DNA of 64,000 nucleotides from positions 186,001 through 250,000 of the forward strand of contig NZ_CP023507.1 in the NCBI RefSeq assembly GCF_002386345.1, given 5' to 3'. The first letter of the stretch is position 1; each line of letters starts with the position of its first letter. The notes under the pieces were generated by a model, which worked only from the letters and a program-made list of their open reading frames with translations, ran no database searches and was not told where the DNA came from. The position numbers and the translations under genes were made by a program. Shown here piece after piece: positions 27,781 to 37,100 of the stretch. The DNA is from Streptococcus oralis. GTDB taxonomy: Bacteria > Bacillota > Bacilli > Lactobacillales > Streptococcaceae.

Positions 27781-28308
27781 ATGAGTTATTTTAAAAAATA
27801 TAAATTTGATAAGTCACAGTTCAAGCTTGGTATGCGAACCTTCAAAACGGGGATTGCCGTATTTATAGTTCTCTTGATTTTTGGTTTTTTTGGCTGGAAG
27901 GGGCTTCAAATTGGAGCGTTGACAGCGGTCTTCAGTTTACGAGAGAGCTTTGATAAGAGTGTCCATTTTGGAACTTCGCGTATCTTAGGAAATAGTATTG
28001 GCGGTTTTTACGCCCTTGTCTTTTTCCTCTTAAACACTTTATTTCATGGAGCCTTTTGGGTAACCTTACTAGTTGTTCCGATTTGCACCATGTTAACCAT
28101 TATGACAAACGTTGCCATGAACAACAAGGCAGGAGTTATCGGTGGTGTAGCGGCTATGTTGATTATTACCCTATCAATACCAAGCGGAGAAACATTTTTG
28201 TACGTGTTTGCACGTGTATTTGAAACATTTATGGGAGTTTTTGTCGCAATCCTTGTAAATTATGATATTGAGCAACTGAAACTCTTTTGGGAGAAAAAAA
28301 GAAAATAA
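27781..28308 (+). CDS. FUSC / aromatic-acid-exporter-like membrane protein (short form)
   Basis: This 175-residue integral membrane protein has about five hydrophobic helices. The start region GMRTFKTGIAVFIVLLIFGFF and the central LRESFDKSVHFGTSRILGNSIGG loop resemble the N-terminal half of FUSC/DUF939 proteins. The cytoplasmic C-terminal domain of longer members is missing, so this is a membrane-only version. Substrate is unknown. It ends one base before the GlnR box, so glnR regulation cannot reach it from there. Confidence 0.7.
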   Translation: MSYFKKYKFDKSQFKLGMRTFKTGIAVFIVLLIFGFFGWKGLQIGALTAVFSLRESFDKSVHFGTSRILGNSIGGFYALVFFLLNTLFHGAFWVTLLVVPICTMLTIMTNVAMNNKAGVIGGVAAMLIITLSIPSGETFLYVFARVFETFMGVFVAILVNYDIEQLKLFWEKKRK

Positions 28309-28325
28309 TGTTACATTTTATGACA
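28309..28325 (+). promoter_or_regulatory. GlnR box
   Basis: TGTTACATTTTATGACA matches the GlnR/TnrA consensus TGTNA-N7-TNACA exactly. It lies immediately upstream of the -35 of the glnRA promoter, as expected for autorepression under nitrogen excess. Confidence 0.9.
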
Positions 28326-28332
28326 TTATTCG

Positions 28333-28361
28333 TTGACGTATGTCTTTTTTTAGACTATAAT
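28333..28361 (+). promoter_or_regulatory. glnRA promoter
   Basis: TTGACG (28333-28338), 17-base spacer, TATAAT (28356-28361). A GAAGGAAA SD and ATG 28385 follow. Confidence 0.88.
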
Positions 28362-28384
28362 AGACAGGAAGAAGGAAATTGTAA

Positions 28385-28741
28385 ATGAAGGAAAGAGAAT
28401 TTCGCCGAAATATGGCTGTTTTTCCTATCGGCAGTGTTATGAAGTTGACCGATCTCTCGGCTCGTCAGATTCGTTATTATGAAGATCAAGAGTTGATCAA
28501 ACCTGATCGAAACGAAGGGAACCGTCGCATGTATTCGTTGAATGACATGGATCGTCTGCTTGAAATCAAAGATTATATCTCTGAAGGTCATAATATTGCT
28601 GCGATTAAGAAAAAATATGCTGAACGCGAGGCGAAGTCCAAGAAAGCCGTGAGTCAGACGGAAGTGCGTCGTGCACTCCACAATGAACTCCTCCAGCAGG
28701 GGCGCTTTGCTTCAGTACGGTCACCCTTTGGTCGCGGTTAG
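28385..28741 (+). CDS. glnR: GlnR, MerR-family nitrogen repressor
   Basis: This 118-residue regulator has an N-terminal MerR winged helix (MKLTDLSARQIRYYEDQELIKPDRNEGNRRMYSLNDMDRL, about residues 20-60). It ends in an unstructured tail, RFASVRSPFGRG; in this family the tail mediates interaction with feedback-inhibited glutamine synthetase. It represses glnRA and other nitrogen genes. A consensus box lies in its own promoter. glnA follows after 38 bases. Confidence 0.95.
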   Translation: MKEREFRRNMAVFPIGSVMKLTDLSARQIRYYEDQELIKPDRNEGNRRMYSLNDMDRLLEIKDYISEGHNIAAIKKKYAEREAKSKKAVSQTEVRRALHNELLQQGRFASVRSPFGRG

Positions 28742-28779
28742 GCAATCGCAAGTAGTCATATATATTAAGGAGAAAACCC

Positions 28780-30126
28780 ATGCCAATCACAGCTGCAGAT
28801 ATTCGTCGTGAAGTCAAGGAAAAAAATGTTACCTTTATCCGTCTCATGTTTTCAGATATTCTGGGAACCATGAAAAACGTCGAAATTCCTGCTACAGATG
28901 AACAGTTAGATAAGGTCTTGTCAAACAAAGCCATGTTTGATGGCTCTTCTATTGAAGGTTTTGTACGTATCAATGAGTCAGATATGTACTTGTACCCAGA
29001 CTTGGATACATGGACAGTCTTCCCTTGGGGAGATGAAAATGGGAGTGTTGCAGGTTTGATCTGTGATGTCTATACAACAGAAGGCGAACCCTTTGCAGGT
29101 GACCCACGTGGTAATCTGAAGCGTGCACTTCGTCATATGGAAGAAGTAGGATTCAAATCCTTCAACCTTGGTCCAGAACCAGAATTCTTCCTCTTTAAGC
29201 TGGATGAAAATGGCGATCCAACTCTTGAGGTAAATGACAAGGGTGGCTACTTTGATTTGGCGCCTACTGACCTTGCTGACAATACACGTCGTGAAATTGT
29301 TAATGTCTTGACCAAAATGGGATTTGAAGTAGAAGCGAGTCACCACGAGGTTGCGGTTGGACAACATGAAATTGACTTCAAGTATGATGAAGTCCTCCGT
29401 GCCTGTGACAAGATTCAAATCTTTAAACTCGTTGTTAAAACCATTGCTCGCAAACACGGTCTTTACGCAACCTTTATGGCGAAACCAAAATTTGGTATCG
29501 CTGGATCAGGTATGCACTGTAATATGTCCTTGTTTGATGCAGAAGGAAACAATGCCTTCTTTGATCCAAATGATCCAAAAGGAATGCAGTTGTCTGAAAC
29601 GGCCTACCATTTCCTTGGTGGTTTGATCAAACATGCTTACAACTATACTGCCATCATGAACCCAACGGTTAACTCATACAAACGTTTGGTTCCAGGTTAT
29701 GAAGCGCCTGTTTACATTGCTTGGGCTGGTCGTAACCGTTCGCCACTTGTGCGCGTACCGGCTTCACGCGGTATGGGAACTCGTCTTGAGTTGCGTTCAG
29801 TGGACCCAATGGCAAACCCATACATCGCTATGGCGGTTCTTTTGGAAGTTGGTTTGCATGGTATTGAAAACAAAATCGAAGCACCAGCTCCTATCGAAGA
29901 AAATATCTACATCATGACAGCAGAAGAGCGTAAGGAAGCTGGAATCACTGATCTTCCATCAACTCTTCATAACGCCTTGAAAGCTTTGACAGAAGATGAA
30001 GTGGTCAAGGCAGCCCTAGGTGAACACATCTACACTAGCTTCCTTGAAGCGAAACGTATCGAGTGGGCCAGCTATGCAACATTTGTTTCACAATGGGAAG
30101 TTGATAATTATCTTGATTTGTATTAA
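28780..30126 (+). CDS. glnA: Glutamine synthetase type I
   Basis: This 448-residue enzyme condenses ammonia and glutamate using ATP. Signatures: FDGSSIEGF near residue 50, the GPEPEFFLF metal-binding segment, [16 protein letters not shown], and [17 protein letters not shown] of the ATP/glutamate site. It is the Gram-positive (alpha) short form without an adenylylation loop. AAGGAG SD. It is co-transcribed with glnR and ended by a strong terminator. Confidence 0.97.
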   Translation: MPITAADIRREVKEKNVTFIRLMFSDILGTMKNVEIPATDEQLDKVLSNKAMFDGSSIEGFVRINESDMYLYPDLDTWTVFPWGDENGSVAGLICDVYTTEGEPFAGDPRGNLKRALRHMEEVGFKSFNLGPEPEFFLFKLDENGDPTLEVNDKGGYFDLAPTDLADNTRREIVNVLTKMGFEVEASHHEVAVGQHEIDFKYDEVLRACDKIQIFKLVVKTIARKHGLYATFMAKPKFGIAGSGMHCNMSLFDAEGNNAFFDPNDPKGMQLSETAYHFLGGLIKHAYNYTAIMNPTVNSYKRLVPGYEAPVYIAWAGRNRSPLVRVPASRGMGTRLELRSVDPMANPYIAMAVLLEVGLHGIENKIEAPAPIEENIYIMTAEERKEAGITDLPSTLHNALKALTEDEVVKAALGEHIYTSFLEAKRIEWASYATFVSQWEVDNYLDLY

Positions 30127-30132
30127 GAACAT

Positions 30133-30166
30133 AAAAAAGATTATCTAATTGGATAATCTTTTTTAT
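30133..30166 (+). terminator. Terminator of glnRA
   Basis: AAAAAAGATTATC (30133-30145) pairs with GATAATCTTTTTT (30152-30164). Confidence 0.93.
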
Positions 30167-30517
30167 TATTGCAATTTTTTAAATGCATTTTGATACTATT
30201 CTTAGTATATATAATATGGTGAATTGAGCAAAAATGGATCATTAGTTGAATTGATTAAAAAGTAATAATATTCTGAAAAAACTCAGAATAATATTCCCGT
30301 AATCCTATCTCGAGAATCTCTCTAATGTATGAAATAGTAGGTTTTTAACATTCTAAAAAAAATTTACAATTTGACAACATATTTCTTGAAATACTAATTA
30401 GTAAATGATAAAATATCATTTGACATGAATGAGGTTTAGCTCTCGTTTTTATAGATTGATATATTATTTAATTGAAACTTATTCATGATATTTTACTATT
30501 ATAAGAAAGGAGATTTT
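30167..30517. other. AT-rich spacer between glnA and the island
   Basis: About 350 bases without a supportable gene. It contains AAAACTCAGAATAATATT-type AT-rich sequence, the promoter at 30386-30414, and an SD (AAAGGAG, 30506-30512) just before the broken thioredoxin gene. Confidence 0.5.
30386..30414 (+). promoter_or_regulatory. Promoter of the adhesin island, with palindrome over the -10
   Basis: TTGAAA (30386-30391), 17-base spacer, TAAAAT (30409-30414). The -10 is embedded in ATGATA-AAA-TATCAT (30405-30419), a perfect inverted repeat that could be an operator. Confidence 0.6.
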
Positions 30518-31105
30518 GTGTAAAAAAGACAGATGGTGGTTTCTGTTTTAAGAGATGGAGTCATCATAGCTTTAGCGGTGGGTTTAATTTATTTCACTAG
30601 ACCCACTAAGGATGGAGATATAGGGGCGTCTTCAATTTTGCAATCAACTTCAAGTGATGAGAACAATTCAACTTTGAGTTTAAAAGGTCAACAACTTCCA
30701 GAATTTAAAACGGCCTCTCAAGATGGAAAATTGATTGCTAGTTCAGGACTGTAAGATAAACCTATATTAGTTGTCGAATGGGCTAGTTGGTGTCCTCGTT
30801 GTTAGAAACAACTACCCATTGTTCAGCAGATGTATGAAAAGTATGGAGATCAAATTCATTTTGTTCTTCTGAATATGAACGAACCAGGAAAAGAAACAAA
30901 GGAAACTGCTGATCAGTATATCAAAGAAAAAGGATATACTTTCCCGTATTATTATGACGAAGATCAGTCCGCAGCCGATCTTTTACAGGTTCAAACCATA
31001 CCAAGTATGTATCTTGTGACAAAACAGCAACAGGTAAAGAATGTATTAGTAAATCATACTACTGCTGAAATTTTCTCGAAAGAGTTACAAGAACTGCTAA
31101 ACTAA
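30518..31105 (+). pseudogene. TlpA/thioredoxin-like thiol-disulfide oxidoreductase, three in-frame stops
   Basis: From GTG 30518 to TAA 31103 a single frame of 195 codons encodes a secreted thioredoxin-fold protein. It has an N-terminal membrane anchor (DGVIIALAVGLIYF), a Ser-rich linker, WASWCPRC (CxxC at 30791-30802), the QIHFVLLNMNEPG strand, and the cis-Pro loop VQTIPSMYLV. It is interrupted by TAA at codon 2 (30521), TAA at 30752 and TAG at 30803, directly after CPRC. No frameshift is needed to read it. Each stop could come from one substitution. It lies 61 bases upstream of the two-cysteine adhesin. It is most likely a recently inactivated extracellular oxidoreductase of the Etrx/SdbA kind; sequencing error cannot be excluded. 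Confidence 0.85.
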
Positions 31106-31166
31106 TATACATCTATTTCAGAAAAGAGGAGGAAGAAGAAATCGCAATAGGATTTCAGAGAAAATT

Positions 31167-34100
31167 ATGAGAGATTTCATTAAAAAGGTCTCTGTTCTGT
31201 TTATGATTCTGTTTCTCTCTGTGCCATTAGGATTGGCTGGACTGTTCCTTGCTCGAGGTGCATCAGCTGATGAAGGGGCTGCAAGACAAGTAGGAGAGAA
31301 CACAGAAATTATCCAGAATGGATGTTATCGTAAGGTAAAGAAAACAGAAAAAACACAGTGGACAGTTCCACGTAAACCGATCGACTTAGTTATCCTTCAA
31401 GATGCGAGTGGATCCTTTGAAAAGACTATTCCTAGTGTTAAGAATGCCTTGAAGCGTTTGACCACTTATGTGAAACCTGAACAGTACAATGAAACTGACC
31501 CACATTTAGTGAGTACAGGTGATCCAGATACGACTGACCGCGTCTTCGTTTCAGCTTATCAAGGATTGGATCAGGTTCGATATTTTGATAATGAGGACTT
31601 CACAGGAGCGATTGATACCTATACAAATGAGGGGATCACTGGTAAACATTATCAGTTTAGTTCAAGTGATTTAACATCAGATCAAAAATCTATTCATAGC
31701 TTTATTGATAATATTACTGTTGGAGGAGGAACTCCTACAGTTCCTGGTATCACGGATGCTCTTGCTGCTTATAACAGTCAAAAAGGAGAAATGAAAAATG
31801 GTCGTAAGACAGTATTCCTCCTTGTAACGGATGGGGTAGCCAACGGTTACCGTCTGCCAGGGACTAACACAGTGGTTATGGACAAGAGCTGGACAAGAAC
31901 AGATGCTATTCAACCTGCATGGGGACTTGGTCAAAACTATTTCCCTGAAGCAGCGCAAGATATTGTCAGCCGTGCAAACGAGTTAAAAGAGGCAGGAAAT
32001 ACACTTAAGAATGCTGTTGGATCAGAAGGCTCTGTAGTTATTGGTTTCTGGGAGCGAGTGGCAGGGTTCACTGACCCATACTTCCAATATGGTTCTGCTT
32101 ATTTGAATGGATTTGGAAAAACATTGAATATCGGTGATAACCGTTCAGTTCAAGGAATCTTCCATGATGCTCTTCAATCGATGGCTTCACCAGACAAGGT
32201 TGTAAACGGAAAGAACGTTTCCTTCTATGTTAATGAACAAAGCGATATCGATAAGTTCTCAAATCGAATTTTAGAATCGGTAGCTGCAGCGTTGATCAAG
32301 GAAGACATCAAAGGTGAGTTCACTGTTACACCCGGGTATAAGGTTGATGCTGTTCGAATCAATGGTAAAACAGTTGTTGAAAAAGTCACAGATCCATCAA
32401 AACAAATTCGTGGTCGAATCAATCAAGAAGGTGACAATGTCACAATCTATGTACCCGATAGTGTCTTCAACCCTGGAGATAACAATTTCGACTATGATTT
32501 GAGTAAGGAAGCTCGTGCTCCTGAAACGAATGAAGAGGATGAAGTTGATCCGCCAGCTGATTACACACCAACGAATGAAACAATTACAGTCCCTGAATTG
32601 ACTGGTGTCTTCAAGACAGGTGAATTTACAACCCGTAAGATTGGTGGACGTAATGAAGAAGTTGAAGTTCAAAAACTCGAGTACTGTTACCCAAGTGTCA
32701 CGAAGAGAATTACCGACGCAGATAAGAGTAATGATTTGGGAGAAATTGATGACCCGCTTGGTTTGACAAAGAAAAAAGCCTATTCTGCACAATTGTCAGA
32801 CAAGGCAGAGGAGTTTACCTATACTCTTGATTACAACTTCAATAACGTAGCCTACGAATTTGAAAAGAACGTCATGTTGACAGACCCACTTGACTACCGT
32901 TTGGAAGTGGTTGAAAGTTCAGCTACTGGACCAAATGGAGAAAAATGGACCACTCGTGTAGTTAGTCAAGATGATTCAGAAGGCAACCCTCAAAGTGTCG
33001 TGGTTGCGGATGTTCCTGCTAAAGGATCCAACTATAATTACTTGGTATTGAAGAAAGCTCAAATGACCATTAAGGTTCGTTTGAAAGAACAATACCGCAA
33101 TAATCAATCAAGTAAAGAATTCATGGCTCTCCTTCAGGAAAGTAATGGATTTGGTCTCCTAAACCAAGGGAACATCATGTGGAATGGTGATGACAATCAA
33201 CCAAACCAAGATGCGCATGCCAAGACAGATACCAAACCAAGTACCATTCGCCGTTCAAATCCAGTTTACGTGAAACCTCCAGTTGTAACCGAAATTACGA
33301 AGAAGGTTAATGACAAAGAACATGAAGATTTGAAGGCAGAAGAGGAACTCTTTGAGTACAAGGTGACTGCTCCATGGCCAGGTATTGCGGACAACTTTAC
33401 GCTGACAGATACAGTTGTTCCAGAGTTAGAAGTTCAAGCAGATAGTTTGAATGTAAAACTCGGTGGAAAAGATAACGCTGATTTGAAAGGTGCGACAACT
33501 GTTTCAGGTCAAACCGTTTCGTTGACACTAGACAAAACTAATCTTGAAAAAATCACTCGTAAAGTGAATCGCCGTAAGGTGAAAGACATTCAATATGTAG
33601 AATTAACCTTTAAGGCGAAAATCCGTAAAGGTGCTGATCTTTCTAAATACAAGAAAGATGGTCAAGTAAAAGTACCAAATACAGCGGATGTGATCTTGAA
33701 CGATGTGAAACAAACCTCTAACGAAGTAACGGTTACCCCACCAAAACCAAAAGAACCAACGATTGATAAGAAAATCAATGAAAACTTGGATAGCTTCCAA
33801 ACGTTTGATGGGCAACCATACAACTACAATATTACAACAGCAGTACCAAGTGATGTTGCTAATTACAAGAAATTTGTGATTCGTGATACACTGGATGCTA
33901 ATTTGGAACTTGCAGGAGACGTAAGTATTAAAGGTTCTGCAGCGGCCCTCTTTGATATCCACACCAATGGCCAAGAGATTACGGCAACGGTGAAGGATGG
34001 TCAGTTTGGTGAACTTGCAAAATACTCAACTGTTGAACTAGTCATTCCTGCAAAAGTTAAAAATGGTGTGATAGGTACAACCATTGAAAACAAGGCTTCT

Positions 34101-37100
34101 ATTTCCTTTACAAATGAGAATAATGTAGAGAAAGAAGTTGAATCGAAACCTGTCACCGTAACGCCACCTCCTGTAACGAAGAAGATCAATGAAACTCTTG
34201 ATCACTTAGATATCGCGACAGGTCAAGCGTATAACTACAACATTAAGACAAAACTTCCAACCGATATTACAGATTACAAGAAATTTGTGATTACAGATAC
34301 ACTTGAAGGAGATTTGTCAGTTATCAATGAAACTTCAAGCAAACCAGTTATCAAAGGAGCAGCTGCAGCCTTCTTCGATGTAACAGTTGAGGGTCAAACC
34401 GTGACTGCAACGATGAAGGAGTTTGCGAACGCTACAGACCTTGCTGGTCAAGAAGTGGAATTGATTATTCCGGCTAAGATCAATGATGGAGTGACTCGTA
34501 TCAACATTCCAAATACTGCGAAGTTCAGCTTCACAGATAAGAACGATCATAGCGGAGAAAAAGAAACGAAACCTGTCACCGTAACTCCTCCATCAGAACC
34601 AGGTGTTGATAAGAAAATCAACGAAACACTGACAGAGGCAACAATCGGTGCGGAAACCGACTTTACTTATAATATCAAAGCGAAATTGCCAAATGATATT
34701 ACAACGTACAAGTCCTTCGTTGTAACGGATACCTTGGATGAGAACTTGACTTCAGGTCAAGCTGAAATCAAGGGAGCGGCAGCGAAATTCTTCGATGTAA
34801 CAGTTCAAGGTCAAACCGTGACTGCAACGATGAAAGATTTTGCGAATGCGGGTGACTACGGTAACCAAGAAGTAGAGCTCGTGATTCATGCCAAAGTGAA
34901 GAAAGGCTCAACTGTTCCATCTATTGAGAACAAAGCTAAGATTACTTACACCAACAAGAATGACCAACAAGGTGAGAAAGAAACCAAGCCAGTCACTGTT
35001 ACACCACCACCAATCACGAAGAAGGTGAATGGTCAGGAACACGCAGATCTTGGTAAGTTATCAGAAATCTTTACTTATACGATTGACTCAACGGTTCCAC
35101 ATGTGGCAGATAGCTTCACCATTTCAGATGATATCGTCAAAGAATTGGCATTTGAAGGAGAAGCAACGGTCACTGTTGATGGCCAAGCTGTTCAAGACCT
35201 CACTGTAACAACAGAAGGTCAACGTTTGACGGTCACATTTGGTAAAGAGCAAGTGAAACAATATGCTGGTAAAGCTGTACAAGTTTCATTTAAGGCTAAG
35301 GTGAAGGAAGGCATTACCTTTGATGCACTCTTAGCAGCTTATCCAAATGAATCAAAAGACAAGCCGGTAGTACCAAATACTGCTAGCTACATCATTAATG
35401 ATAATCCTGATTCTAAGAAAGAATCAAAACCAGTTACCGTTACACCACCACCAACCACTACTCCAGAGCTTAAGAAGGAAGTAAACGGAGCAGAACGTTA
35501 TGATCTTGCAAAACGTAATGAAGAGTTTACTTATACTTTGAAAACAACAATGCCTGCCAGCGCAACTGTGTTTGAGATGACAGACGAGTTGAAAGAAGTT
35601 CTAGAATTTGTTGGTGAGAATGCTTCAGCCACTGTTAAACTTGATGGTGAGGATGCAGGATCGAAGGCGACAGTGACACTTTCTGGTCAAGTCATCAAAG
35701 TTGCCTTTACAGAAGCTTCTGTAAAAGCAGATGCAGGTAAGTCCATTGAAGTGAATTTCAAGGCTAAGATTAGAGATAATGCCAACTTATCAGCTTATGT
35801 GAATAAAGATGGTAAGACAGAGATTCCGAATAAGGCTTCTTATGATATTGATCACAATCCGAAATATCACAAGGACTCTAACGAAGTCCCAGTAACACCT
35901 CCAACACCAGACGAGCCAGAGATCAAGAAAGATGTGAACGGCAAAGAATCTGAAACTCTTGACAAACGCGACCAAGTCTTCACATACAACGTGAAAACAA
36001 GTGTAGCGCAAGATGCGACAGCCTTCAGCGTAACCGATAAGATCGAAGATGTTCTTGAGTTTGCAGGTAAATCAAGTGCGACCTTGAATGGTCAAGCGCT
36101 TGAAGCAAGTCAAATCAAGGTAGAAGGTCAAACGATTACCTTGACGCTTACAGAAGACCAAGTGAAAGCCAATGGCGGTCAAGCAGTTGAATTAACATTC
36201 GACGCGAAGATCAAAGCTGGCGCTAACTTGTCCGCATATGTGAAGGAAGACGGCCGTACACAGATTCCGAATAAGGCTTCTTACGACGCAAGCTTCCCAC
36301 ACAAACCAGGTGTGCACAAGGACTCTAACGAAGTCCCAGTAACACCTCCAACACCAGAAGAGCCAGAAATCAAGAAAGATGTGAACGGTAAGGCAGAAGA
36401 AACCCTCGCAAAACGTGATGAAGTCTTCACATACAATGTGAAAACAAGTGTAGCGCAAGATGCGACAGCCTTCAGCGTAACCGATAAGATCGAAGATGTT
36501 CTTGAGTTCTCAGGTAAATCAAGTGCGACCTTGAATGGTCAAGCTCTTGATGCAAGCCAAATCAAGGTAGAAGGTCAAACGATTACCTTGACCCTTACAG
36601 AAGAACAAGTGAAAGCAAATGGCGGTCAAGCAGTTGAATTAACATTCGACGCTAAGATCAAAGCCGGCGCTAACTTGTCTGCATATGTGAAGGAAGACGG
36701 CCGTACACAGATTCCGAATAAGGCTTCTTACGACGAAAGCTTCCCACACAAACCAGGAGTGCACAAGGACTCTAACGAAGTTCCAGTAACGCCACCAACA
36801 CCAGACGAGCCAGAGATCAAGAAAGATGTGAACGGTAAGGCAGAAGAAACTCTTGACAAACGCGACCAAGTCTTCACATACAATGTGAAAACAAGTGTAG
36901 CGCAAGATGCGACAGCCTTCTCAGTCACAGATACCCTAGTAGACGTTCTTGAATTCGCAGGAACTTCAAGTGCTAAATTGAATGGTCAAGCTCTTGATGC
37001 TAGTCAAATCAACGTAGAAGGTCAAACCATTACCTTGACGCTTACAGAGGAACAAGTAAAAGCCAATGGCGGTCAAGCAGTTGAATTAACATTCGACGCG

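Noticed and set aside
30518..31105. Stop-codon recoding (selenocysteine or pyrrolysine) in the thioredoxin-like gene
   Set aside because: The internal stops are TAA, TAA and TAG, not TGA. No recoding machinery is expected in streptococci, and one stop is the second codon.
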